From Deltaproteobacteria bacterium (lineage in GTDB: Bacteria; Desulfobacterota; Desulfobacteria; Desulfobacterales; Desulfobacteraceae): a stretch of 64,000 nucleotides of DNA. The notes under the pieces were generated by a model. It had not been told where the DNA came from. It did not search any database and saw only the letters and a list, made by a program, of their open reading frames with translations. Within the stretch, counting starts at the first letter, position 1; each line of letters begins with the position of its first letter. A program made the position numbers and the translations under genes. Shown one piece after another: positions 1-9,101 of the stretch. The DNA lies in NCBI GenBank assembly GCA_013151635.1, contig JAADHV010000127.1, forward strand, positions 1-64,000, written 5' to 3'.

Positions 1-6
1 TTTTTC

Positions 7-543
7 TTAAGAAAATTTACCTGCAAGGAAATTTGCCATGGTCTTAAATTCTGCGGTCTCATTTTTTTCCACAATATCCCTTGACCGGTTTGACACGTCA
101 TGCAGGTTTTTTATGGTTTTTTGAAACATGTCAAACTGGTTTTCCCGGCTTTCCAATGACAGGTCAAGGTATTCTTTCACTGTTTTAAAAAGATGGTTGC
201 TGCCGATTTTTTTAATTTCATAGGTCAGAGTTTCTCCCGGGTATCGTTCCATCATAGAGGGTGTTATCACCATTAAATCATCAATAATGGCTTCTATTTC
301 CCCAGTCATTTCAGAGGCAAGGTCTTTGTCTTTTCTCAAAAGGATATTCAGTTTTAATAAAGAATCCAGGATGGCTTTGTACTCCCGGTCAGGGCTTGCT
401 TCAGGCCGGGATGCGTCAGGAGCAGGAGGCGATGTGCTGCCTTTTGCTTGCACATTTTTTCCTTTGGCTTTAAGATTTTTCATTATAACGCCAAAACCGA
501 TAACGGCAATAAGAAAGATGAGTGCTGCAATGATTATAGTCAT
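7..543 (-). CDS. Membrane-anchored hypothetical protein
   Basis: I do not recognise a family. The protein of about 178 residues begins with one hydrophobic segment (about residues 4-21), then a Pro/Ser/Ala-rich linker, then a mostly helical, charged region that would sit on one side of the inner membrane. The start is taken at 543 rather than 573 because AGAAGGAG lies about six bases before this ATG and there is nothing comparable before the upstream in-frame codon. It follows the six-gene operon on the same strand, but a hairpin at 699-721 and about 185 bases separate them, so it is probably a separate unit. No catalytic motif is visible. Confidence 0.6.
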   Translation of the reverse strand: MTIIIAALIFLIAVIGFGVIMKNLKAKGKNVQAKGSTSPPAPDASRPEASPDREYKAILDSLLKLNILLRKDKDLASEMTGEIEAIIDDLMVITPSMMERYPGETLTYEIKKIGSNHLFKTVKEYLDLSLESRENQFDMFQKTIKNLHDVSNRSRDIVEKNETAEFKTMANFLAGKFS

Positions 544-698
544 TGTGTTGCTCCTTCTGGTTAAGGTAATCAATCAACAATAGTTTGAAAAATAATGCAA
601 AATTATATTTTTACAAGGCTAGAAATTCTTAAAACCTGGCAACAGTCTATATGGGGTGTTTTAAAAAATCAAGAAAGTAAGATAATCTTTAAAAATTA

Positions 699-721
699 CC
701 TTTGAAAGGTAACTTCAAAGG
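699..721 (-). terminator. Probable terminator of the six-gene operon
   Basis: On the minus strand, just after the stop of the urea-transporter/M23 gene, CCTTTGAA and TTCAAAGG form an 8-bp stem with a 7-base loop, followed by TAATTTTT. The U-run is interrupted, so termination may be partial. Confidence 0.45.
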
Positions 722-728
722 CTGGCCA

Positions 729-2828
729 TTACGTTTCAATTCTTTTCAGGTAAACTTCCTTGTGGCCTGCCACAAAGGTGAGTTTTGTAAGACCTTTATC
801 AAAAGTCATCCATCGTTTGGCTATGGGAACTCGGGTGTTTTTAAAAATTTTAGAAGATAATGTAAGCTGGTTGCCCTGTGATTGAAACGTATGGGTTGAG
901 CGGACAAAATTTTTATTTAAAAAAGGAAGAATCGGTTCCCATAAAAATGCTTTAATGCCGAAAAGCATATCAGAATAAGGAATATTTTTTTGCCACCTTA
1001 ACCGCTCGTCCGTATAGAATGGTATTTTATCAATGGCAAGGCTCATCAAGTGAAGCCCGCTGTTTTTCCCACCGACGTATTCAATAAATGAAATAGACCG
1101 TTCATTTTTCAAGAAAAACAATCTGTCTTTATACAATGATGATTCAATAAATAAAATTCCTTTTGAATCCATATCGCATGTCCAGAGCTCTGTATATTTT
1201 TTAGAATTTACCCGGAGCTCGTATTTTTTGGTTTCACCCAGTTCAAATCCAATAATATCTTTTAGATTGATATCAACCGGTATATTTGAAACAATCTGCT
1301 TTTCTTCAGGTATACCAAGAGGGACATACTCATCATGGTTTTTTCTTTTTACTAGATAATCTGAAAAATGTACCGGGATTGCAGGGGCGCCCGCCACCCC
1401 TGCTGCCTGGAACTGCAAATGCAGATGGGGATATGGGGCAAGCCCGGAACTGCCGGTATTTCCAATATAATCTCCTGCTTTAATAATGGTGTTGGGATAT
1501 ACAGATATTTTTTTTTGTCCCAGGTGGCACAGGATAGAAAATAAAGTGGGATGATGCTGGATAATCACATAATTGCCCCAGGTGTTATCAAGGTTTGTCC
1601 TGGTGACAGGGTTGTCAGGTGTTGAGGATTCAACCGCATAAACAAGTCCGTTCCCGGGAGACGTCACAGGCTTGTTGAAACAAAAATGATCTTCAAGATC
1701 AACTCCGTTATTCCTGTAGGAGCAAAAGTTTTGGTCTGTTACAATGAAATCCAGCCCCCATTTATATATTCCCTGGTGGGTATGCCTGCCGTCAATGCCT
1801 TGACTGACAAACCACCATCCCATAAAAGGCAGAATAAAATTTCGATCCGTCTTTCCTGAATTGTCTATACCTTTTATAAAGCGTTTATAGTTTTCTTCAG
1901 GAGAACCGGGAATAAAAATTCTGAAAAGGCCTGTTTGAATAAAATTATACTGCATGGCGTAGATAAAAAGCAGGGTCGCAATATTGAATGAGGCAGTCAG
2001 GGAGGAGATGTTGTAAATTGAAAAATACCGGGTCAGTACATCTCCGATAATGGCGGTAAAAAGTGATGCAATAACTGCCATTAAAAGGCTTAGCGGCCCA
2101 GGGGTAAAAAAAATGCCGCCAATGGCAATAGCCGTAAGGATAGCATTAAATCCATCGTTGATCACAAAGCCATAATATTCAGGGACAATATACGCAAGCC
2201 CGATGATGGCTGCAAAAGAAAGGATGGAAATGAACAATATAATTCTTGAATAATAAACCAGGGCGGCAACAACGAGCAATCCTGAGATTACATTGGGGCT
2301 GAAGATGATATGCCCCATATTTTTTAAAAAGGTTTCAGCAAGAAAAGGGAATGCATATCCTCCAAATTCTGGAATTGAAAGCAGGATAGCGTTTTTCCCG
2401 GTTACTGCGCCGGAAAGGATGACAATCCAGGTCATTAAGACAAAAGGAATGCTTAAAAACGGCAGAGACCGCTTCTGGCACAATTCGGTTACCCATGTTT
2501 TAATGACCATTAATAAAATGGAAAATAAAGTTACAAGAAGGATGATCTTTACATGTGAGATCCGGCTGTAGAGGCTTAAGGCCATCCCGAACAGGATTCC
2601 GTTAAATCCAAAAACTCCGGCCCTTATCTGTATTTTTTCATGGCCAAGCTTACAGGCAAAAAAATTGATAAATAAAGCGCCTATCAATCCATTAAACCCT
2701 GCGAACGGATGAATAAATGTCGATATCAAAAGCATGGCCCCTAATCCCCGGTCTTCTGAAAACAGGATTTGGGAATAACTGTGCAAAATACCATCAAGAA
2801 AAAAGGAATGATTTCGGTCAAAGGTCAT
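729..2828 (-). CDS. Urea-transporter domain fused to M23 metallopeptidase
   Basis: Residues 1 to about 300 look like a bacterial urea channel (UT family): many membrane helices, the paired signatures GVFGFNGILFG (about 71-81) and GFNAILTAIAIGG (about 226-238), and LPFLSIPF (about 122-129). The second LPxxTxPF copy is degenerate (SLTASF, about 276-281). Residues about 335-490 look like an M23 peptidase: H351 and D360 in the HQGIYKWGLDF segment, and the HLH pair at 468-470, would be the zinc ligands. The C-terminal about 200 residues are soluble and beta-rich with no family I know. It is the last gene of the operon, starting four bases after the decarboxylase stop, so it is probably translationally coupled. 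The fusion suggests a membrane protein with a zinc-hydrolase or binding domain, but the substrate is unknown; urea conduction is an inference from the fold. Confidence 0.8.
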   Translation of the reverse strand: MTFDRNHSFFLDGILHSYSQILFSEDRGLGAMLLISTFIHPFAGFNGLIGALFINFFACKLGHEKIQIRAGVFGFNGILFGMALSLYSRISHVKIILLVTLFSILLMVIKTWVTELCQKRSLPFLSIPFVLMTWIVILSGAVTGKNAILLSIPEFGGYAFPFLAETFLKNMGHIIFSPNVISGLLVVAALVYYSRIILFISILSFAAIIGLAYIVPEYYGFVINDGFNAILTAIAIGGIFFTPGPLSLLMAVIASLFTAIIGDVLTRYFSIYNISSLTASFNIATLLFIYAMQYNFIQTGLFRIFIPGSPEENYKRFIKGIDNSGKTDRNFILPFMGWWFVSQGIDGRHTHQGIYKWGLDFIVTDQNFCSYRNNGVDLEDHFCFNKPVTSPGNGLVYAVESSTPDNPVTRTNLDNTWGNYVIIQHHPTLFSILCHLGQKKISVYPNTIIKAGDYIGNTGSSGLAPYPHLHLQFQAAGVAGAPAIPVHFSDYLVKRKNHDEYVPLGIPEEKQIVSNIPVDINLKDIIGFELGETKKYELRVNSKKYTELWTCDMDSKGILFIESSLYKDRLFFLKNERSISFIEYVGGKNSGLHLMSLAIDKIPFYTDERLRWQKNIPYSDMLFGIKAFLWEPILPFLNKNFVRSTHTFQSQGNQLTLSSKIFKNTRVPIAKRWMTFDKGLTKLTFVAGHKEVYLKRIET

Positions 2829-2832
2829 TCAT

Positions 2833-4254
2833 CTACCCGATAATTTTTTTTTTGTCTGGCACCATTTTTAAATGTTTTGGAAGCAGTTTGGAATTTTTTC
2901 CATTAGTCTTCCGGGCAAAACGTTCTGGCAGGTGATCCTTTTGATGGAGGTATGAAACATCTTCGGCTTCCCTTATAATATCCACTTCTTTTAACATGCC
3001 AATCATCACGATAGCCGGGCGCATTTTAATGAACTGCATCCACTGGGTGGTGTTGTATGCGCCAAAAGGCCGGATAACCAGGTTGTCCCCTTTACTGAGT
3101 ACAGGCAGTTTGATCAGGTCCCTTATTACATCGATCTGCATGCATAAGGGGCCGAATACGACATGGTCTTCTAAAAAAGTACTTTTTTTCTGGACGGGAA
3201 GCATTTCCAGATCATACCAGAAACTGGTTACCATGATGTTTACCCCTGCATCCAGGACAAGTGCGCGAAGCCCGGTCGGCAGCCTTTTGGTTGCTTCCAC
3301 TGTTGTAATCAGGTATCCTGCTTCGTCTATTATCGCGCGGCCGGTTTCCAGGAACAGTATGGGCAGATTGTCTTTTGGAAAGGAGTTTAAAAGAACACTG
3401 CAGATGGCTTCAGCAAAAGAATCAAAATCAGGTGCCAGGTCGGTTGTGGGCAGATAGGTGGATTTAAGCCTGTTTCTAGATGCAAACCCTCCGCCGATGT
3501 CCATATATTTTAAATCAATTTTAAATTTTTCTTTCATCCTGCCGGCAAACCCACATAAATTCAAAACCGCCTGTTGGTAAAACCGGGGCTCAAGAATAAA
3601 GGTGCCTATATGGGAATGAAGCCCGGTAAGTTTCAGCTTTTTGCTGGACATGATCCGTTCTGCAGCTTCATCGGCCTGCCCGTTTTCAAGGTTAAAACCA
3701 AACCGGTCCCAGGCCGGATACATTCCAGTATCCATATTGATACGTATGCCGACTTCCACTGTCCTGTTTAAAGAGTCTGCAATTTTTTCCAATAAGTAAA
3801 CCTCTTCAAAATTATCAATGTTAATGATAGTGCCTTGCTGGACTGCTGTTATTAATGAGGGTTCAGGTTTATGAGGACCGTTGTATATGATTTTTTTGCC
3901 TTCGACCCCTAAGTTTATAGCCATTTCATATTCATACTCCGATACAACTTCTGCAAAGGAACCTTCATCATGCATAACAGCACAAATGGCCTTTTGATAA
4001 TTAGTTTTATATGACCATGCGATCTGGACTTTCGGGTATCTAAGTTCAAAAGCCCTTTGTAATGCCGCATGCCTTTTCCGGATGCTAGCTTCGGAAAATA
4101 CCACCAGGGGGGAACCGTGATTTTTAACCAGCTGCTCTACTGATATACCGTCAATCTTTTCGCAACGTTTCTGGCCGGAAGGTCTGCCAAATTCGTTCAT
4201 TGTGCCTATGGTGTGCCTTATGATACTTGGCTTTTCATAACTTTCTTTACTCAT
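2833..4254 (-). CDS. PLP-dependent decarboxylase, DapDC/OrnDC fold
   Basis: This 473-residue protein has the alanine-racemase-like fold of group IV decarboxylases (diaminopimelate, ornithine and arginine decarboxylases). The Schiff-base lysine is in AWSYKTN (about residue 83), HSHIGT and DIGGGF follow as phosphate and PLP contacts, ETGRAI matches the usual EPGR segment, and GPLCMQID matches the GPxCxxxD segment that carries the second active-site cysteine. The substrate cannot be read. The gene overlaps the ATP-grasp gene by eight bases, and AAGGAG precedes its start. Being joined to an ATP-grasp ligase and a PqqD-like protein argues for biosynthesis of a modified amine or peptide rather than lysine synthesis, so I do not call it lysA. 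Confidence 0.85.
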   Translation of the reverse strand: MSKESYEKPSIIRHTIGTMNEFGRPSGQKRCEKIDGISVEQLVKNHGSPLVVFSEASIRKRHAALQRAFELRYPKVQIAWSYKTNYQKAICAVMHDEGSFAEVVSEYEYEMAINLGVEGKKIIYNGPHKPEPSLITAVQQGTIINIDNFEEVYLLEKIADSLNRTVEVGIRINMDTGMYPAWDRFGFNLENGQADEAAERIMSSKKLKLTGLHSHIGTFILEPRFYQQAVLNLCGFAGRMKEKFKIDLKYMDIGGGFASRNRLKSTYLPTTDLAPDFDSFAEAICSVLLNSFPKDNLPILFLETGRAIIDEAGYLITTVEATKRLPTGLRALVLDAGVNIMVTSFWYDLEMLPVQKKSTFLEDHVVFGPLCMQIDVIRDLIKLPVLSKGDNLVIRPFGAYNTTQWMQFIKMRPAIVMIGMLKEVDIIREAEDVSYLHQKDHLPERFARKTNGKNSKLLPKHLKMVPDKKKIIG

Positions 4255-5305
4255 AATGCAGTTCTCCTTCCATGTTCATTATTTCAAGTTGCTTCATATC
4301 GAAAACAAGATCGCATGTTCCCCTGTTATAGATAATGCCTATTTTATGGCTTTTATTTTTTTTTACGGGTTCTCCTTTTGCCATCATAACTGTCAAATAG
4401 GGCAAATTAATCCCGGCGGCTTTTGCCAAATAAATCCAGGCGGGAAACCGGTTGTTTATTTCGATCAGATAATAATCCCGGGACTCTTCTTTTTTAATGA
4501 TCTCAAGCTCAACAGGCCCCTGCCATTTTGTGAGTAAAAAAAAACGATCCAACAGGCTGGCGATTTTTTTATCCTCTATCGTAACAGCAGCCCACCCCTT
4601 GCCCTTATCCGTAATAATGAGTTTTCTCATGGGGACATACCCGATGCACCCGCCTTTCCCGTCGCCCAGGGCAGCTACATCAAGCTCAACTCCTTTAACA
4701 TGTTTTTGCAGGATGATGGGCATTCCCCATTTTGATATGATTTTTCTTGCAAATCTATAAACCTCGTCATAGGAATAAGCCAGATATGCATCATAATAAA
4801 TTCCTTTTACCATCAGGGGGAATCCGATTTTTTCAATGCCTGTGCTGACCTTTTTAAGCTCCTTTTCAACGGAGGTCTTTGGTACAAGGATATTGGATTT
4901 TTCACCTAGTTCATGGAGTTTGACCTTGGAGCACAACTCAAATTGTTCCCTGGTAGGGAAAAATGTCATGATTCCTTCTTTATGGAGGTCCTTTCTAATA
5001 GAAATAAAATTAAATAATTCTGCATCCAGGGTTGGGACAATCACATCCATGGGTGTTTTCTCATGAATTTTCAAGATTCTTTCCAGAAGATTTGCAGGGC
5101 CCTCAGATGGATAGGGCAGCAAATATACATGTTTGAAAAATTGTTTTTCGTAAAGCCCCGCATCCATAGAATCATACCCGAATCCAATCCCGGTAAAATG
5201 ATTTTTAAAACCTTCCTTGATACATCTCATCACAGCGACTCCCGGAGCAGGGCTGTCCGTCATGTTAAGTCCGGTTACTCCAACGCAGATATTAGAAAAA
5301 TTCAT
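4247..5305 (-). CDS. ATP-grasp family ligase
   Basis: A 352-residue enzyme of the carbamoyl-phosphate-synthase-like ATP-grasp type, which joins a carboxylate to an amine or other nucleophile through an acyl phosphate. The N-terminal pre-ATP-grasp region has VIVPTLDAE; the ATP-binding core has PLMVKG, an EL..A strand, and a C-terminal EINNRFPAW segment whose Glu and Asn would bind Mg-ATP. Its ATG overlaps the TGA of the upstream PqqD-like gene (ATGA), and its own stop lies inside the start of the decarboxylase gene, so the three products are made in a coupled way. The substrate is unknown. A peptide or amino-acid ligase role is inferred from context only. Confidence 0.85.
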   Translation of the reverse strand: MNFSNICVGVTGLNMTDSPAPGVAVMRCIKEGFKNHFTGIGFGYDSMDAGLYEKQFFKHVYLLPYPSEGPANLLERILKIHEKTPMDVIVPTLDAELFNFISIRKDLHKEGIMTFFPTREQFELCSKVKLHELGEKSNILVPKTSVEKELKKVSTGIEKIGFPLMVKGIYYDAYLAYSYDEVYRFARKIISKWGMPIILQKHVKGVELDVAALGDGKGGCIGYVPMRKLIITDKGKGWAAVTIEDKKIASLLDRFFLLTKWQGPVELEIIKKEESRDYYLIEINNRFPAWIYLAKAAGINLPYLTVMMAKGEPVKKNKSHKIGIIYNRGTCDLVFDMKQLEIMNMEGELHYE

Positions 5306-5553
5306 GTATTTTCCACCTTGAATCCCATTTTCCTCATTAATGATACAAATTCTCTTATATCTTCCTTGGCATCCTTTTCTTCAACATCATATTCCTTTTC
5401 CAGAAATGCAGGCGTATCCTTTAAAGATGTTCCGGCCTGAAGCATTTTTACGAGACTTAAACCGGTTTTGTTTAATAAAAATGTCTGGCCTGTGGAAGGG
5501 TCAAACACAAAGCCTGTATCACTCACAGTAATACTTGTCAGCTGTTTTTTCAT
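5302..5553 (-). CDS. PqqD-like small protein
   Basis: An 83-residue protein with the pattern of PqqD-family peptide-binding chaperones: an early strand (TGFVFDPSTGQTFLLN), then LNKTG, a short helix with a GTS turn, and a C-terminal helix ending in a DIREFVSLMRKMGF-type segment. PqqD proteins bind leader peptides of ribosomal peptide precursors and hand them to modifying enzymes. Here the partner would be the overlapping ATP-grasp gene rather than a radical SAM enzyme, which is absent from the operon. No precursor peptide gene is visible in the 12-base gap upstream or elsewhere in the operon. AAAGGG lies eight bases before the ATG. Fold assignment is fairly good; function is open. Confidence 0.7.
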   Translation of the reverse strand: MKKQLTSITVSDTGFVFDPSTGQTFLLNKTGLSLVKMLQAGTSLKDTPAFLEKEYDVEEKDAKEDIREFVSLMRKMGFKVENT

Positions 5554-5565
5554 AAAGAGCCCTTT

Positions 5566-8001
5566 TTATTTTTTTAACTTTTTTAATACTTTTAATCCTG
5601 CCAGGGAATTTGCATACCCTGGTGTACGCTTTAATGATTCCTTAAAATTAATTTCGGCTCTGGGTGCATCGCCTATTTTCAGATAGCTCCACCCCATACC
5701 GTCATAAGGTGCGGCCCATATATCATCATCTTTATGCAGTTTGACAAATTTTTCAAATATTTCAAGGGATTTGGAATAATTTTTTTCATTATAATAGGAC
5801 CATCCAAGATCGTATAAAGATTTGCTGTATTTTCCGTACCCTTTTTCCGTTCCGGGAGACTGGGTAAGAAAGTTTTCAAGCAATTGTATTGCATTATTGT
5901 ACTGCTTATTAGCAAAATAAATAAAGCCAAACAGCATATCAAGATCAGGATATTCCACATCAATGAGCTTTGCATTCTTTAAGGCATCAGGATACAGGCC
6001 AGAATTATAATAGGACCAGGCAAGGGTAATATACAGATCCTTGAGACCAGGGTTCTCCTGAACCAGGCTGGTAAACGTATCATTATCTACAGTCTTGGGA
6101 AAAATATTAATGGCGGTTATGATACTAAGCCTGCCCTCATTCACTTTGCCAAGTTTGACCTGTGAATATCCGGTTCCCCTGTATGGTTCAGCAATGCCCG
6201 GATACAGCCTTATAGCCTTACTGAACTCCATAAGGCTTTCACTGAATTTTTTAACATGATAGAGGCTCCATCCATAGGCAATGGCAGCATTAACATCCAT
6301 GGGGAACATCTTGACTGCCAGTCCCAATGTGTCTGCGGCCTTATTATATTTTTTTTCTCCATAATAAACGTATCCGAGTCCCAGGATGGCATCAAAATCC
6401 TTTCTGTCCTGTTTGATCAGCCAGTTAAAATACCGGCCAGCATCTTTATATTTGTCAAGTTTGAGATAGCTCCAGCCAAGTCCCCTTTTTGCAGACAGTT
6501 TTTCATCTTTTGTTGCATCTTTCCCGGCCATTATACGGTCAAATTTTTTAATGGATTTATCAAATTGTGACAAATAATAATATTTCCATCCTTCTCCGGA
6601 CCTTCCTATCCTTGCCTTGCTCACTGCGGCCAGGCCGTTATAGGCATCATTGTAGGCCGGATCTGCTTTTAAGGCAGCACGAAAATATTTTTCTGCATTA
6701 TCATATTTTTTTTGTGAATAATAAATCCATCCAAGGCCGTTGTTTGCATCAGGCCATTTTGGGTGAAGTTTTATTGTTTTTTTAAAATTTGCCATGGCAT
6801 TGGCATAATCCTGTTTGTAAAAATAAGCCCACGCCATGGTGCTTCTGGCATCACTGTGGAATTTATACGGCAGGCCCGTTCTGGTATAGCCGGTCTCAAA
6901 AATCGCAGGCAGGCTGTCATTTTTGGATAAGGATTTTTGACAATATGCAATGGATTCGTCATAATTTTTAAGGCTATATGCAGCATAACCTGCCCCTCTC
7001 AGCAGGACTGCATTTTCAGGGTCATATTTCAGCCCTTTTTTAAAAACCTTGAAACTTTGATCGGCAAGGCCGGTAAAATAAAGAGCCCACCCAAGATCCA
7101 TGTACAGGGGTTTATATTCTTTTTCATTTTTTAATATATTATAAAATTCATTTGTTGCAAGATAACCCGGCAAAAGGGATACCACCGCATAAAACTGCTC
7201 AACAGCTGATTTTTTTTCACCTTTTTTATGTAATGCAAGGCCCAGTCCGTAATGTGCATCCGCGATATAGGGGTTAATGGCAACCTGGTTTTTAAAACCC
7301 TTTATGGCATTTTTATTGTCCCCTTTTTTAAATTGGCACCAGGCAATTAAAGAAGCCACGTCATATTGGGCCGGATACAGTTTTAATGACTCCTTAAATG
7401 CTGAAACAGCCTGGTCATAGTTTTTTTCATAATACGCTATAAGCCCGAGTCCTTTGTGCGCATCGAAATTATCTTCAAGGTTCAAAGATCTGTTGAAATA
7501 ACGTCTGGCCTGGAAGCGGTCATTTTTTTTGTAATAAGTGTACCCCATCTGCAGGTAAACCTTATATAGCTCTTTTTCGGGCATCAACCTGTTCTGGTCA
7601 TCTAAAATAGCCTGAAATGCTTTTATGGCACCATCATAATTTCCTGTGTTACTTTTAGCCAGGGCAGCATTGAAATTTCCATAAATTTTTGCATTAACAG
7701 CAGCAATGCCCTGGGTTGCACCGGTATGATAAGGTTGTTTGCGAAGAATACTTTTGAACATGGCCCGGGCTTTTTTCAGCTTTCCCATCTGAAATTTGCA
7801 CCATGCCATTCCGTTAAGGGCCGTCATGTCACCGGAGTCTTTGATATAGGCATTTTCAAACTTGGAATATGCTTCTAAGTATTGCTTTGCCTTATAAAAT
7901 TTGCCTGCTGTTTCAATATCCTGGGCCCAAAGAGGTCCTGCAAAAAAAACAATCAAAGCCAGAACAAGAATATATTTTGGAAGATATCTGATATTAGACA
8001 T
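5566..8001 (-). CDS. Secreted multi-TPR protein
   Basis: An 811-residue protein with a signal peptide (about 27 residues, ending PLWAQ) followed by tandem tetratricopeptide repeats over nearly its full length. Repeats with the pattern A...G.GW.Y...K.Y..A...F..A....P recur about every 34 residues, with the variant GLGWSYxxxxKYxxA prominent. TPR arrays act as scaffolds for protein or peptide partners, here most likely in the periplasm. It lies between the TPR lipoprotein and the PqqD-like gene, in the same direction with gaps of 11 and 12 bases, so it belongs to this operon. AAAGGAG precedes the start. No enzymatic domain is visible. Confidence 0.85.
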   Translation of the reverse strand: MSNIRYLPKYILVLALIVFFAGPLWAQDIETAGKFYKAKQYLEAYSKFENAYIKDSGDMTALNGMAWCKFQMGKLKKARAMFKSILRKQPYHTGATQGIAAVNAKIYGNFNAALAKSNTGNYDGAIKAFQAILDDQNRLMPEKELYKVYLQMGYTYYKKNDRFQARRYFNRSLNLEDNFDAHKGLGLIAYYEKNYDQAVSAFKESLKLYPAQYDVASLIAWCQFKKGDNKNAIKGFKNQVAINPYIADAHYGLGLALHKKGEKKSAVEQFYAVVSLLPGYLATNEFYNILKNEKEYKPLYMDLGWALYFTGLADQSFKVFKKGLKYDPENAVLLRGAGYAAYSLKNYDESIAYCQKSLSKNDSLPAIFETGYTRTGLPYKFHSDARSTMAWAYFYKQDYANAMANFKKTIKLHPKWPDANNGLGWIYYSQKKYDNAEKYFRAALKADPAYNDAYNGLAAVSKARIGRSGEGWKYYYLSQFDKSIKKFDRIMAGKDATKDEKLSAKRGLGWSYLKLDKYKDAGRYFNWLIKQDRKDFDAILGLGYVYYGEKKYNKAADTLGLAVKMFPMDVNAAIAYGWSLYHVKKFSESLMEFSKAIRLYPGIAEPYRGTGYSQVKLGKVNEGRLSIITAINIFPKTVDNDTFTSLVQENPGLKDLYITLAWSYYNSGLYPDALKNAKLIDVEYPDLDMLFGFIYFANKQYNNAIQLLENFLTQSPGTEKGYGKYSKSLYDLGWSYYNEKNYSKSLEIFEKFVKLHKDDDIWAAPYDGMGWSYLKIGDAPRAEINFKESLKRTPGYANSLAGLKVLKKLKK

Positions 8002-8012
8002 AATATGCTCCT

Positions 8013-9101
8013 TTATTGTTGGTAGGCTGAATTTTTAAGTTCTTCAAGCCCGGCTGTTGAACTTATATAATCAGGATACAGGTCAAGTGCTTTTTTAAAC
8101 GCCTCTTTAGCCTCGCTGTCTTTACCCAGTTTCAGCATGCTCCAGCCAAGACCGTCATAACCGTCATAGGAAAGTTTGTTGAGCTTCAAACCAGCCTCAA
8201 AGCTCTTTTGTGCTTCCCTGTAGTTCAATTTTTTATATTGAGTCCATCCTATTGCTGTGTGGACTTCAGCCCATAAAGGATATTTCTGTTCCACTTTCCT
8301 AAAGGCATTCAAGGCCCTGGAATATTGCTTTTGTGTATAAAATTCAGATGCCCTGGCCATAGCAGTACGTTTGATATAGGCAAGGCTTGCCCTTCCGGCT
8401 GTTGCACCCGGATGCTTTGCATTCTGCTCAAGCCCTTTGTTAAACCAGAGGTCAGCATTGTTATAGTCTTTTTGTGCAAGGTAAACATTCCCAATGGCCG
8501 TAAGTGTGTCGGGATCAGGTTTTTCAGACAGTTCCAAAGATTTATTAAAATACTTGATGGCAAGAGGATAGTCTTTTTCCATAAATGCTATATACCCTCT
8601 GATGACATGATTATCAGCAGATTCAGGGTCTTTTTTAAATGCGGTTTTCAGATATTTTTTTGCTTGTTCAAGCTTTCCAAGTTTAAAATAATTATATGCG
8701 ATACCTTCAATGGCACCGATATGGTTTTTCTTTTTTTCGTGCATGGTTTCAAAGGTTTCCAGGGATTTTTTAAAATCATGCAGTTTGAATGTGGACCAGC
8801 CGATACCTTCAAGTGCATCAAAAGATTTTTTGTCCAGTTCTTTTAACCGCTCAAAAGACATTAAAGCTTCTTCATATCTTTCCAGCTTGAAATAGCACCA
8901 CCCTGCCATTAAAAGAGAGACTTGATGGTCTGGTTCCTCATTGAGTATATTCTCATAGTATCTGGCGCTCAGGGCATATTCTTTTTTATCAAAGTATTTC
9001 CACCCATTTGCCAGGTTGGCGCCAATGGACTTACATCCCGCTATGAAAATACTGATCATAAAAAAAACTAATATCAGTTTTATCCATTTGTTTTTAAACA
9101 T
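8013..9101 (-). CDS. TPR-repeat lipoprotein
   Basis: A 362-residue protein with a lipoprotein signal peptide, lipobox IAGC with the acylated cysteine at residue 23, followed by about nine TPR units (for example GWSTFKLHDFKKSLETFE and GLGWSMLKLGKDSEAKEAF). It would be anchored in the outer or inner membrane facing the periplasm. It is the first gene of the six-gene operon and shares the GWxxxKLxxxxEAxxxF repeat style with the next gene, suggesting the two arose from a common ancestor. GGGAGGGG lies two to three bases before the ATG. A possible -10 (TATAAT, 9123-9128 on the minus strand) lies upstream with no clear -35. Confidence 0.85.
   Translation of the reverse strand: MFKNKWIKLILVFFMISIFIAGCKSIGANLANGWKYFDKKEYALSARYYENILNEEPDHQVSLLMAGWCYFKLERYEEALMSFERLKELDKKSFDALEGIGWSTFKLHDFKKSLETFETMHEKKKNHIGAIEGIAYNYFKLGKLEQAKKYLKTAFKKDPESADNHVIRGYIAFMEKDYPLAIKYFNKSLELSEKPDPDTLTAIGNVYLAQKDYNNADLWFNKGLEQNAKHPGATAGRASLAYIKRTAMARASEFYTQKQYSRALNAFRKVEQKYPLWAEVHTAIGWTQYKKLNYREAQKSFEAGLKLNKLSYDGYDGLGWSMLKLGKDSEAKEAFKKALDLYPDYISSTAGLEELKNSAYQQ

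Noticed and set aside
2833-4254. Calling the decarboxylase lysA
   Set aside because: The fold fits, but its context with ATP-grasp and PqqD genes points away from lysine synthesis.
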